Under the pieces are notes generated by a model, which made no database searches, was not told where the DNA came from, and saw only the letters and a list, made by a program, of their open reading frames with translations. Below, piece after piece: positions 10,431-20,764 of a stretch of 64,000 bases of DNA; the first letter of the stretch is position 1; each line of letters begins with the position of its first letter. The DNA comes from Rhynchonema sp. JSB1_4 (lineage: Eukaryota > Nematoda > Chromadorea > Monhysterida > Xyalidae). The stretch lies in assembly GCA_030248065.1 (NCBI GenBank), contig JASAMV010005873.1:1-64000 (forward strand), written 5' to 3'. Made by a program: the position numbers and the translations under genes.

Positions 10431-12465
10431 AGTAACTTTAATGACATACTGCACATTGTACGCATTACAGCCGACATTGGCTACCTGGCCAGTCACGACC
10501 TTGTGTACGCGTGTGGCGGGTGTAACAATAATTTCGGCAGTTGCGGCGACAGTCACAATTGCGACTTCAGTTTCGCCGGAGGAGAATTCGAACTGGTTGA
10601 ACTGCCGGCCGGGATGTGCTTCGACCGCATTGCCACTGTCGGCTATCAGGTGTTTGCTTGATGATGACGCTTTGTGGCGCGTGTAGCGATGGGCTCGCGC
10701 CTGAAAATTTCGCTCTTTTTTCGCGCTTCGCGCCCGCTGAGCGCGAAGCGCGAGCGAAGGAAAAAATTTGGGAGCGAGCCCATCACTAGGGTGCGCAGTC
10801 TTACCACCATCTCTACCTACATATATGGTGACCGTTAGCCGGCACACAGACACACGCGTGTTTCAGGGTTACATCTACGTGACCGGAGGCAAGACGTGCG
10901 ATGGCGTGGTGTCCAAGCGTCTGCTGCGCTACGACGTTGACTCGGACACTTGGACACCACTGGCTGACATGAGTGTGGCGCGAAATGGACACGCGATGAC
11001 GGTCGACGTTTGTGACGGCACTTTTGTGGTTGGTTTGTTTTCGGGGGGACGAACAATGCATAAACAAGAAGTGACGTGCAATTGAAGCAAGGCCGGTTTG
11101 AACACAAGACCACTTTGAGCAAGTGGAAAAGAGCAGAGTCAAAACGAGTAGAACTTAAAAAACGAATTGGCCTTGGTCTCAGTCTAAGCCCAAACACAAA
11201 CTGAGCTCGAGTGTAAGCCTATGTCTGATACCGGAAATCACTGTGAGCCGAAGCCATTGGAATAAAATAAGTGGCTCGGCTCTTTCTCACCTGCTCAAAG
11301 TGCGGTGGTATGGTCATGATGATTAACGATTAGGAACAATGTTCACATGTTTTATTATGTTTACCCTCGCACATACTCATGCAAAAGCGTCGCAATGTGT
11401 CACGCGACGCCAAAGATGCAATGCGCCTGGGATTATAAAAAGAAAAAAGAAAGGTAAAAGGTACTTAAAATAGTAGTTTAGGAAGACATATTATATAGTC
11501 TGACCACGAGCTCATGAGACGCCTGTTACGGTTCCACGTACTTCGAAACATTTCGAAAACAAAAGAAATAGAAATTGGACGTGCTTATGCATGGTCGATT
11601 TCTCTTTCTTTTGCTTTCGAAAAGTCTCGAAACACGTATACGTAGAACCGCAACAGGAGTCTCATGAGCTGGTGGTTGGACTATACGCGATTGAGACAGG
11701 TATGCGGCGGCAGGAGTGTGAGTGGATACACGGACACGTGTGAACGGTACGATCCGGCGACGAACACGTGGACAGCGATGCCGTCGTTGCCCGTTGCTGT
11801 CGAGAGTCACGACCTCGTCAAGTTCGTCCTCGGCTGGATATGTCGGCTGCATTTTGTTTTCTTTAACATTATTCAACCTGCCGTAGTTTCCATATAGAGC
11901 CCCCTCCCCCGAATGGAGCCTCGAGTGCTTTATGCAGAAAGGTACTGGTTCGCAGCCGGACCATTGTTCGTTATCGTCGCTACACTCAGAGTTGTGCTCG
12001 AGCCAAAAAATCGTCGGCCCAACCTCGATCGCAGACTATCGAGCTCTGATTGTATTTATATATACCCCCGCCCGCGGCGGCCGCAGAAACTTTCGAGCAC
12101 ACCACGAGCCTGGCTTAACAATCGTCGAGCTACCTCGCGGCCAATTTGGCGCTCCAGATTTCCATCGAGCGGACACTTCGAGAACGGGCTTCGAGAAAGG
12201 CTCGAGCGCAACTCTAAGGGCGGCACTTTCGAAACTGTTTGAACAAGAGTGGGGTGAATGGTCGGTGTAAAGCTCCCACGTACACGTATGTACACCCATC
12301 TTCAGCTCCAACCTGCAACCGGTGGTGATGTTGGGTGGTGAGGGTCCGGCCGGCGACAACAAGAACATCTACGCGTTCGTCAACGGTCAATGGGTGGACA
12401 TCGGTGACATACAAACGCAGGGCTTCTGGCTCGGCCTGCTGCCCACCGCCGAGATACCGGCCTAA
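10431..12465 (+). CDS. Kelch-repeat protein, C-terminal part in four exons
   Basis: Exons 10431-10649, 10867-11025, 11700-11821 and 12306-12465 join in phase (0, 0, then a codon split after two bases) with GT-AG introns, and end at TAA 12463-12465. They give 219 residues. Kelch blades are clear: DLVYACGGCNNNFG, then GYIYVTGGKT with RYDVDSDTWTPLADM and ARNGHAM, then DGTFVCGGRS across the second intron with CERYDPATNTWTAMPSLP. The last exon has VVMLGGEGPAGDN and ends in LLPTAEIPA. The GG pairs, the conserved Tyr-Asp and the W six residues later are the blade landmarks. Kelch propellers often serve as substrate receptors for Cul3 ligases or as actin-binding modules. No BTB or BACK domain is visible here, so the 5' end is missing. 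The start of the first listed exon is uncertain because the frame is open further left. Three inverted-repeat elements sit in its introns. Confidence 0.75.
10688..10786. mobile_element. Small hairpin MITE in the first visible kelch intron
   Basis: GATGGGCTCGCGCCTGAAAATTT at the left is mirrored by AAATTTGGGAGCGAGCCCATC at the right, with a GC-rich inner stem (CGCGCTTCGCGC / GCGCGAAGCGCG). About 99 bp; no coding capacity. Confidence 0.65.
11080..11300. mobile_element. Diverged copy of the TTGAGCAAG terminal-repeat element
   Basis: Words such as GCAAGGCCGGTTTGA, CACTTTGAGCAAGTGGAAAA and AGCAGAGTCAAAA match the element at 39866-40146, as does a middle rich in TAAGCC words. The right side (CTCACCTGCTCAAAGTGCGG) is partly mirrored. 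It lies in the second visible kelch intron. Confidence 0.5.
11506..11680. mobile_element. Hairpin element in the second visible kelch intron
   Basis: The left arm CTCATGAGACGCCTGTTACG continues GTTCCACGTA and TTCGAAA...TTCGAAAACAAAAG. The right arm is the mirror image (CTTTTGCTTTCGAAAAG ... CAACAGGAGTCTCATGAG). It ends 20 bp before the acceptor of the exon at 11700. Confidence 0.65.
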
Positions 12466-14030
12466 GTGGAAGGATAATGTTGAGAAGATGAATATTCAAC
12501 CTTTTTTCTTCTTTTCGTTGCTCTGGGGGTTCTGTCTTGTCGTGTCTTGGATATATTTTACGAAAACCACCCAGCTGCAGAGTGAAAAACGTTCAATTTT
12601 CCTGTTCTCTTTCTGTCCGTCATCATTTGAGTTTTCATCGCAAATTAATCCAATACTGTCATGATCTATATTTTATTGGCTTGCTTATTTATCGCATTTC
12701 ACGCTTTGTTTGGGCCCATAATATTGTCGTGTCAAATCATGACGCAAAATCAAGTCGTCAAATCACATGTATTATTTGTCGCGCTCATGTGGGGCGCATG
12801 TATTATTGCTTGTTCGACGACATGATTTGACGACAAAACTATTAGCCCTATATTTGCTGCATCCATACGTGAATCATAAGCGCTTATGATTGGAACGTTG
12901 CTTGAACGGAACTTAAGATTCTGACAGAAATGCGAATCGAAAATGCGATCAGCAAAATTGAACTCTCGTGACGCATAACGAGTCAGTCTCTTATACCTCC
13001 GACAAGTGATGAAATAACGCCGATGTTTCAACATTCGTTTCTGTTCGTATTCGCTTGTTTCACACAACCAGTGCACCACTGCGCGCAAAAACGTGCACTG
13101 GTCGGCGAAAAGCGATTTGGACGAAGATATCCATGTGCAACAATACATCGAATGCTGGATATTTGGCGTTGCATTACACACGTCTGCCTTATGCTCGCTG
13201 GCCTTGTTGGTATCCTATATTGTTACCTTGCATACATTATGCACACTTAGGTAGGCTTCAAAAGCCCTTCATGGGTAGCAGGGTAAATGGATTTTTGCTT
13301 GAAGAACAATCCAACTATAGCAACCATTTATGCATTTATTTAAGAGAATTTCAGTGACAACTCTTCATTTGTTATGTTAGCTTGAACTGAGCCACTGAAA
13401 CGGTTAGGTGCTGCTACCCAGGTAAACTGGGTAAACTGCTATTGTACCCAGTGCGTGTGATGACACACGAATAAAAGGGCTATGTCGCAACTCGAAAAAA
13501 CAGTCAGTTTGTGAAAAATCCTGAATCACTCGCCCACGACCACATTCACATGCCACCAGAACATTGTGACTCAACATGGTATACGACAGCAGACAGTACA
13601 GACACGGCCGAAATTTTGGCGTAAAGTAATGTCGTCAAAACAATGCGCTCATTTGGGGCTATTGCTTGATTTGACGAAAAGATTTGACGATATTATTTGA
13701 CGACATAACTATAGCCGAAATTTTGTCGTTCTTCTGCACTAATCTCTAATATTTCCATGACAGTTGCAACACACAGCAAAAAAGTTGCGTTTACGTGCAT
13801 TTAGGCGCGAGCGCCCAAACGCAACTAAACCTCGTCTAAGGGCACTTAAATGTACCTAAACACGCCTAAATTTTCATGGAGCGAAATGTACCACCTAAAT
13901 TATATGCTTGCGCGGCAGGAGTTCCCAAATGCACCTTAAAGGGCTCGGGACATAACAGAAGGAAGGGTAGCAGGATATATTGTTATATACCGTTGGAAAG
14001 CATTAGAAACAGACACGCACAAGAGCCGAC
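12466..14030. other. Gene-free stretch with two copies of a GTCGTCAAATC MITE family
   Basis: Copies at about 12711-12850 and 13612-13735 share ends like AATA(T/G)TTTGTCGT and the inner words GCGCTCAT.TGGGGC and ATTGCTTG. Each has TTTGACGAC in both orientations, giving a foldback. A third related patch is near 32330. Nothing coding was recognised; the frame at 12750-13181 (minus) has no domain. Confidence 0.45.
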
Positions 14031-14037
14031 GCCCGAG

Positions 14038-14290
14038 GACCCCAAAAAAAACACAAACAAACCCCAAAAAAAAAACACAACGCAACACCAAAACAAAACC
14101 CAAGCCCAAAAAAAAAAAAAAAAAAAAAAAAAAAACAACAAAAAAACAAAAACCTCCCCCTACAAAAAAAAATCCTCCAAAAAAAAAACCAAGAGAGAAG
14201 AGGAAAACAAAGACCCCACAACACACAATAGAGGAACCTCGCACCAACAACAAACAACAGAAACAAAAAGGGAACACAAAAAAAAAAAAT
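14038..14290. other. Low-complexity A/C-rich patch
   Basis: About 250 bases on the plus strand are almost entirely A and C with a run of about 27 A, later becoming A/G/C. T is nearly absent. Its edges are abrupt against ordinary sequence. It resembles the patches at 41470-41602 and 61429-61580. Long frames across it are compositional artefacts. Confidence 0.7.
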
Positions 14291-14593
14291 CGGAGCTAGC
14301 ATGGTAATGCTAAGCGACATATGGTTGATTCCTTATATTGCGTGAGTTGAAAAATTTAAACTCACGCCATTTTCACAAGACTTAACTTGAGAAGCCCAAA
14401 CTTGCACACAACTTGTACGGCGTGGACTTCTAGGTCCACACAAAATTTCATTCCGCTGCGTGCCCACTCGCGCGATCGCGGGCAAGATACAGTTGAAATT
14501 TTTGTAAAAACGTTCTTTCCCTTTTTTTTTCCACAAAAGAGTAGTCAGGGCCCAGACGTTACTGAACACCAGAAATGTTAATATCGCATATAG

Positions 14594-14865
14594 GGTTTTC
14601 GCACACGAGAAACACGATGGTGCTATCGCTGACTTCGTAACTCCACGACTGAGACCGGTTCCAGACCATGACCACGACTTTTTGTATGTAAAGTGTGCTT
14701 CCCGAAGTAAAATTTCGCCGAAAAGTTGGGTTACCAGAACTATTAAAGTTGTTTATGTGGTTTTCGCACTCGAGAAACACGGTGGTGCTATCGCCGAGTT
14801 CGTAACTTTTAGTATGAACGGTTCCAGACCATGACTTTTTGTACAGAAAGTATGGTTCTAAAGCC
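14594..14865. repeat. Two diverged direct copies of a repeat, about 165 bp apart
   Basis: Copies start at 14594 and 14759 with GTTTTCGCAC and GAGAAACACG. Both continue TGGTGCTATCGC, TTCGTAACT and GGTTCCAGACCATGAC, then CTTTTTGTA. Confidence 0.7.
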
Positions 14866-15040
14866 AAAATCAGCGGTTATATGTGTTTTTAATCGTTGTT
14901 ACGTCAAACATATATTAATTCCAATTGGTTAAATGTTTTTCAGCTCAAAAAGAGCCATAATGGACGCTCAGACACACACAACAATGCATTAGTGCACGCT
15001 ACGCAGTTGCCTGATTGATAAAGCGCACAATGTATTACCC

Positions 15041-15121
15041 ACAACACACAGCCAGCCAGCCAGCACACACACACAGGCAGGCAGCCAGCACACACACACA
15101 CACAGGCAGCCAGCACAACAG
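15041..15121. repeat. CA and CAGG/CAGC simple repeat
   Basis: Interleaved (CA)n and (CAGC/CAGG)n words such as GCCAGCCAGCCAGCACACAC. The rest of 14866-16118 holds nothing recognised beyond short frames. Confidence 0.8.
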
Positions 15122-16118
15122 GCAATGCAGCAATGCACGCGTAGTTACATATGTAGTAAAGCTTGTGAAGGAGATTGGCGAAGCGATGTCCGAGCGGTAT
15201 AACGCGCAGCACTGAAGATGAAAGGCCGCGGGTTCAAACATTCACGCGCGCAGCTAACTTTGTTTTATCTTACTAACTTTTAATGAATTCTGGGTAACAT
15301 TTTTCAGTTTTTTTCGTGTTTTTATTTGAGATTAATTATTAAGCACAGGTGCGGTTCGCAGTTTATGCGCTGTGATGTCATTCATGATAAAATACCCACA
15401 AGATATCAACTTGTTAATTAAAATTGCTGTTGCTCTCTAACATTCGAAGCTTTTTCCGCATGTATAATTTGACTTTCGTGGGAAAGTTAAATAGTAGTTT
15501 TTACGTAACATTGAATCCAAGATCAGATGCAGCGGCCAACACCAAAGCAATCTGGAGACTGATGTTTGACACTTATTTCGTTGCTGAAGCTGAAGGGACA
15601 GGTTGCATGGAAGTTCATTGCACAGCTTTGCTTGGTACTAAACCAACAAGTGCCATTCTCTGAGACGATGCGCAATCAGTGCGCTATAAATGATGGTACC
15701 TAGGGTGTCAAATACATACCTGGCGGTAAATTAAAAAAAATAAATAACTTGACAAGTTACCATGTTCCTCAAAAGCATGGACATGCGCGTGGGGCACTGC
15801 GTTGGTTTTGTTTCAGTGGTGGGTGAAGACGCAGACACAAGCGTGTCTCCATTGTTAGAACCCCATAGTGAAATCGAAACACAAAATTGGCCTTATGTCA
15901 CGATAACCACCGACTCATATATCCTGCCAAAAAGTACAGCATCCTTAAACTAACCCCCACACCTCATTGCGCTCATGTGCGTTGATTACTTGAGAAAAGT
16001 CTGATGGTCGACATTTTCTTAGTTAGAACCATTGCTTGCCGGAACTGAAAACTTTCTGTGGCTGATTTATCCCGGGTTCTCTGTTTGGCGCTTGCGCGAT
16101 ATAAAAGAACGACACAAG

Positions 16119-16673
16119 AAAGAAAAATGCCCCAAGGGGCATAAAAGAAATATGGTTCCCTGGCTGACTGGCATAAAAGAACGATACTAGCTTGCACCAC
16201 TTTGCTGATGTTTCATTAGGCACTGGAATAAACGTAAGTGTGTTCTGAGCTGTTTGATACCGAAACAGTAGACATTGAACCATATTCCCGGCGCGAACTC
16301 TTTTGAATCAACACCCAGCCGATATCGAAACTTTCGTGCAAACCCACATATTTAGGCAACTGTTTCTTCTTTTCAACCTCACGACGGTAACTGTGCAGTC
16401 TTCGGCTGCGCACGATGGTTCAACAAGGAGAGAAATAAAGAGAATATTGCAATCTTTCAATATCTCCGTGCCCTGTGTCTCTGGTGGCAAGACAGCACGC
16501 GCCGGGAATATGGTTCAATGTCTACTGTTTCGGTATCAAACAGCTCAGAACACACTTACGTTTATTCCAGTGCCTAATGAAACATCAGCAAAGTGGTGCA
16601 AGCTAGTATCGTTCTTTTATGCCAGTCAGCCAGGGAACCATATTTCTTTTATGCCCCTTGGGGCATTTTTCTC
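16119..16673. mobile_element. Long inverted repeat with near-identical 177-bp arms
   Basis: Arms 16119-16295 and 16498-16673 are reverse complements with no difference seen by eye over at least 160 bp. For example, ATGGTTCAATGTCTACTGTT at 16511 is mirrored at about 16283. The two frames read inward and outward translate to the same 50-plus residues. The spacer of 202 bp (16296-16497) is not symmetric. Such identity implies recent origin or gene conversion. No target duplication or transposase was found. A transcript would fold into a long hairpin, a possible source of siRNA. Confidence 0.8.
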
Positions 16674-16689
16674 TTTTTCTTTATGTTAT

Positions 16690-17114
16690 GTGACTTTTTC
16701 CTATCAACCAGGCAAGAGGGGAAAGGGAGACAAAGGACGACGGGAAGAAGTGAAGCGGGAGAACCAGCAAAGTAGAGAGTGGGAAAGCGGGACGAAGCCA
16801 CAGAGCACCCCCAGGTAGGAAGGGGGGACGGGCGGCGGGCACAGGCTCCCGGCGCCCGTGTCCAGTATTTAATATTCGTATGCGTAGGCCTGGCAAGGAC
16901 AAGAACGGCAAACGCAAAGCATAGGCTGGGGCAGTACCGTTACGACGTGACGACCAACTACAATGGATGGCGCGAGGTTGTGGGGAGGGGGCGAATGAAG
17001 TGGGGAACGACCTACACGGGTGTCTTACTGGGGGCCGAGGAGAGGGAAGGGCCCGGGGAATGCCCGGCGAACTGACAGGCAGGACGCAGCGCAAAATACA
17101 AGTATAGTCACCCC
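16690..17114. other. Purine-biased stretch upstream of the rRNA segment
   Basis: Strong excess of G and A with little T, continuous with the altered first third of the 18S segment. A real external spacer cannot be distinguished from damaged sequence here. Confidence 0.4.
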
Positions 17115-17689
17115 ATTGATCCTGCGATTGTCCAGAAGCTTAACCCAAAGATGAATCAACGCAAGCCGAAGCAAAAAGAGAACGAAAGAGAAGCCGCTAA
17201 TAGCGCAGTACAACAGCGGATCTCCCCTGTACCTGGGCTACAGTGGGGATAACGGAGGTAATACACGAGAAAAAACACGCAAATTAGGGCCGACCCGACG
17301 TTACTAGAGCAAAAACAAGGGGAAAACGAACGGGGGCTCGGAGCATGGGAAGGACAAAGCGGATAACTTAGGAGATGTCTCCTGCAAGTCATCCCTCAAG
17401 GCTCTCCCCGATAAGCTATGTACGGAACATGATTGGCCCAGGAAGGGGGGGACTGGAAACGGAGGAGGAGGGGAGGGCCCGGGAGAGGAGCCCCAGAAAC
17501 GGGGACCACAGCAAAGGAAGGAAGCAGGCGCGCAAAGCACCAAGAAGGGGGACGAGAAGGAAGAGAAGAAAAATAACGAAAGGGTACCATAAGAGGAGCA
17601 AGACGGGAACGAGAACTAGCCGAGGCGGAGGGACCCACTGGAGGCAACACCGGCGGTAGCACCCGCTCCACCACCCCCTGTATATCCAT
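17115..17689 (+). pseudogene. Heavily altered 5' third of 18S rRNA
   Basis: Landmarks of the 18S 5' domain appear in the right order but with many substitutions and indels: TTGATCCTGC near 17118, GCCGCTAATAG...CAACAGC near 17192-17218, GGATAACGGAGGTAATAC at 17246, GGAAGGAAGCAGGCGCGCAA at 17514, GAAAAATAACGA at 17568, CCACTGGAGGCAA at 17634. The changes strongly favour G and A on this strand. It ends abruptly at about 17690, after which the match becomes excellent. It is either a decayed rDNA part or a poor consensus. Confidence 0.55.
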
Positions 17690-18592
17690 GATGCTGCGGT
17701 TAAAAAGCTCGTAGTTGGATCTGCGTGCATGGTCTTGGATGTGTAAGGAAGACCAGCACGAAGCAGCCAGTTCAACCCTGGGTGACTGGCAGGTTTAATT
17801 TGAAAGATTCGATTGATTGATCATTTGTACATGGAATCATGGAATAGGACCTTGGTTCTATTTTGTTGGTTTTCGAAACATGAGATGGTGATTAAGAGGG
17901 ACAGGGCATTCGTATTGCGACTTTGGAGGTGAAATTCTTGGATCGTCGCAAGACGCACTACTGCGAAAGCATTTGCCAAGAATGTTTTCATTAATCAAGA
18001 ACGAAAGTTAGAGGTTCGAAGGCAGTCAGATACCGCCCTAGTTCTAACCGTAAACGATGCCAACTAGCGATCCAACGGTTCTATTATAGACCCGTCGGAG
18101 AGCTTCCCGGAAAACAAAGTTTTCCGGCTCCGTGGGAGAAGTTTGGTTGCAAAGCTGAAACTTAAAGAAATTGACGGAAGGGTACCACCAGGAGTGGAGC
18201 CTGCGGCTTAATTTGACTCAAGACGGGATGACTCACCCGGCCCGGACACCGTAAGGATTGACAGATTGAGAGCTCTTTCTTGATTCGGTGGATGGTGGTG
18301 CATGGCCGTTCGGTTTAATCCGATAACGAACGAGACTCCAACCTACTAACTAGTGAAGGTGATTCTTTGGTCGCCGACACTTCTTAGGGGGACAAGCGGT
18401 GTTCAGCCGCATGAGAAGGAGCAATAACAGGTCTGTGATGCCCTTAGATGTCCGGGGCTGCACGCGCGCTACAATGAAGGTGTCAGCGTGCTGGAAAACC
18501 TTGTTTGACATGGCTAGGTAACCCTTGAAAACTCTTCGTGGGTGTTATTACGAGGAACTCCCTGTAAGTGCGGGTCATAAGCTTGCACTGAT

Positions 18593-18625
<33 letters not shown>

Positions 18626-18780
18626 TTGCTCGGGACTGAGCCGTTTCGAGAAGACTGGGGACTGACGACATTGGGCCTTCACGGGCTTTATGTCGACGGG
18701 AACCACTTGGATCGTAGCGGCTTGAACCGGGCAAAGATTGTGAAAAGTTTTCCGTCGGTGAACGTGCGGAAGAATCATTA
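17690..18780 (+). rRNA. 18S (small subunit) rRNA, 3' two thirds, probably a pseudogene
   Basis: From TGCTGCGGTTAAAAAGCTCG at about 17693 to the 3' end GTGCGGAAGAATCATTA at 18780, the sequence follows animal 18S. Landmarks include TTGGAGGTGAAATTCTTGGA, AAACTTAAAGAAATTGACGG, GGAGTGGAGCCTGCGGCTTA, GGTCTGTGATGCCCTTAGAT and TTTGTACACACCGCCCGTCG. However, at about 18306-18320 GGCCGTT passes straight to CGGTTTAATCCGATAACGAA. About 24 bases of a universally conserved segment (starting CTTAGTTGGTGGAG) are missing. A functional small subunit should not tolerate that loss, so this copy is probably a dead rDNA fragment or a misassembly. Confidence 0.85.
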
Positions 18781-19047
18781 AAGCTTCACAAACGGGCGGT
18801 AAAGTCGTGATCGTAGCGGATGCGGTCCGGGCGAGTCACGCACACCATAATGCCGGGAAGAGCGGAACCTGAGCCCGACTTGGACAGAGGCACGTCGTCG
18901 CATCTAGTACCGGCCGGCTGTCCATTCCAAGTCGGTTTGCGCCTTGTCGAAAGGCAGGGTAGGTTTAAAGAGGAGGACGGGTATATTCGTCCCCCGCCGT
19001 TCCCAAAACCCCACAAACCTCAACTAAACCAGAAGAAAACTGTTAAT
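18781..19047 (+). other. ITS1-like spacer
   Basis: The interval between the 18S 3' end and the 5.8S-like remnant, 267 bp. It was called by position only; no conserved motif was used. Confidence 0.5.
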
Positions 19048-19146
19048 GTTCTGAGCGGTGGGTCACTCGCGGGTCAATGAAGCCGTGATGCCGTGACGCC
19101 AGGAACGCGTTTTGTGCACGTGTCCCTCGAATGCGAAATTCCAGCA
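19048..19146 (+). pseudogene. 5.8S rRNA remnant
   Basis: GTTCTGAGCGGTGGGTCACTCG followed by TCAATGAAG matches the 5.8S start (CTAAGCGGTGGATCACTCGG...CGATGAAG). TCGAATGCGAAATTCC resembles the later TCGAACGCACATTGCG. The middle, normally very conserved, is not recognisable. No 28S sequence follows, so the rDNA unit breaks off here. Confidence 0.45.
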
Positions 19147-20190
19147 TGAGAAAGATAAGAAATATGAAATTGTTAAGAAATATGAAATTGTTGCGCAAAC
19201 AGCAATGCGATGGGTGGAGTGCGTGCTCGTAACGGCAAAGAGCCGGTCGGGTCACGCAGTGCCGTGAAGGGGAGATGAATGTTTTGCCTAAAGAGCGATG
19301 TGGCCAAACTTTGTATCTGTGGTTTCGGCTGACGGCTGTGCTCTGTTGGCTTCTTCGTCACGTCGGGAAGGTTAAACTTAGTATCTTGATTTGTTGAAGT
19401 GGGACCGTTCAATTATCATCAAGTGCTGACAAGTGGCGTTGAAAAGTTCGATGATCCAAGATTTTATTGTCCAACCCTGGCCCACGTCAATGATTTGGGA
19501 GGCGGCTTCCTGGCCCGGCCGGATCTGGACGCCATCAAAGCGCATCGTCAGCCTATCTCACAGTACAGCAGTCAGTTGTTGTTGTCAGAAGTGTAGGCAC
19601 TATCTTCATTCGGCATCCTCTGGAACACGCGGCATAGAATTTTTTACATTCAAACTTCTAGAACACGTTCAGTGTGCTTGCCCACTTGGTTTTACCAAGT
19701 TAATTCATTTTTTGAACACAAACTCCTGCAACACGTACAGTGTGCGTTTCCACTTGTTTGAATTTTCCTTCAAGTTTTTGAAGCCGAACTGCTACATTCC
19801 GTTTCAAAAACTTGAAGAAAAATTCAAACCAAGTGGACACGCACACGTTTCTTGCGAAATTCCGAATGAGAAATTCTATCATAAGATAGATAAGCAACAT
19901 GAAATTGCTGAAGGAGGGATTAGTGATTTACCGTGTAAACAGAGAACGCGAACGAGTGCAAGTTGGTGGTCGTAGTGGAAGCGATGCACATCACTAAGCG
20001 TTACTGCTGACGACTTGGCTACTGGACTTGGCTGCGGGTAAAAAGAGCGGGTGCAATAACAACGGTGGGGAAAACAGCGGGTTCCGAAAACGTCAACGTT
20101 TTAAACGGTTTTCTGTTTTGCGGGTTCTGATCCACGGTCCCGGTTCAGCGTAAGCTTGCATTTTTTAAGAGACAGCGCACGTTAAACTTA
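19147..20190. other. Gene-free stretch after the rDNA fragment, with a hairpin
   Basis: A hairpin lies at about 19740-19848: GTGTGCGTTTCCACTTG...TTCAAGTTTTTGAA mirrored by TTCAAAAACTTGAAG...CAAGTGGACACGCACAC. Words near 19135-19200 (GCGAAATTCC, GAGAAAGATAAGAAATATGA) recur in altered form near 19855-19905, suggesting a diverged duplication. No gene was recognised. Confidence 0.45.
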
Positions 20191-20198
20191 AGGTGAAG

Positions 20199-20302
20199 TT
20201 ATACTCGTTCGTCGCGAACAACAGAACGAACACGTAACTAACACAACGAACGGTTTGTTCGCACACATTCGTTTATTTATAGTACACGACGAACGAGTAT
20301 AA
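20199..20302. mobile_element. Small MITE with TTATACTCGTTCGTCG ends
   Basis: The left end TTATACTCGTTCGTCG and the right end CGACGAACGAGTATAA are exact reverse complements. Inner words (GAACGAAC / GTTCG) extend the foldback. 104 bp. Confidence 0.7.
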
Positions 20303-20616
20303 ATGGCGCGCAAGGAGGTTGCTGCCACTCCAGTATCAAACTTTGAAACAGCGTATTCGTGTGACAGCTGCGTTTCAAATTTTTTTCGGTCTTTTTTCAC
20401 CGGGGGCAAACTTCATCGTGACCGCGAAACATCAGGAAGCAACCAATCCGCTCGCCAGATTAGGGTCGAGTAACACAATGTCCAAACTTTGTTTATACAT
20501 AACACTATCCCGAGATCAAGCGGGGTCGAAGGGTTGTTAACTAGCAGCTTTAAAGAGTGAAGTGAAATATTGGTGCTCAAAATACACAAACACACATCTG
20601 AATTTGTTGAACCTAA

Positions 20617-20754
20617 AGGCCTAACTATACTTCGTTCTCTCAGAGAACAAAGAACAAATTCTCGCGCGCTGATTGGTCCACGTATGTTCAACAGCCAATC
20701 AGCGCGCGAGATTTTGTTCTTTGTTCTCTGAGAGAACGAAGTATAGTTAGGCCT
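20617..20754. mobile_element. TAA-flanked hairpin MITE, PIF/Harbinger-like
   Basis: Two arms of about 60 bp are almost exact reverse complements, opening AGGCCTAACTATACTTCG and closing with the mirror image around a short loop near 20685. TAA lies immediately outside both ends (20614-20616 and 20755-20757), a 3-bp duplication typical of PIF/Harbinger-type insertion. It ends 10 bp from the GPCR stop codon, so it probably lies in that gene's 3' UTR. Confidence 0.7.
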
Positions 20755-20764
20755 TAAATGTTGA

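Noticed and set aside
10272..10853. 193-codon minus frame opposite the first visible kelch exon
   Set aside because: The plus-strand kelch exon explains the open frame; the minus product resembles nothing.
13876..14320. Long Lys-rich (plus) and Phe-rich (minus) frames
   Set aside because: They are produced by the A/C-only patch at 14038-14290 and are compositional artefacts.
16023..16818. Two long frames encoding the same residues on opposite strands
   Set aside because: They reflect the near-perfect inverted repeat; no domain and no sign of selection on protein.
17690..18780. Treating the 18S as a normal functional gene
   Set aside because: It lacks about 24 bases of a universally conserved segment, has a scrambled 5' third, and is followed by a degraded 5.8S and no 28S.
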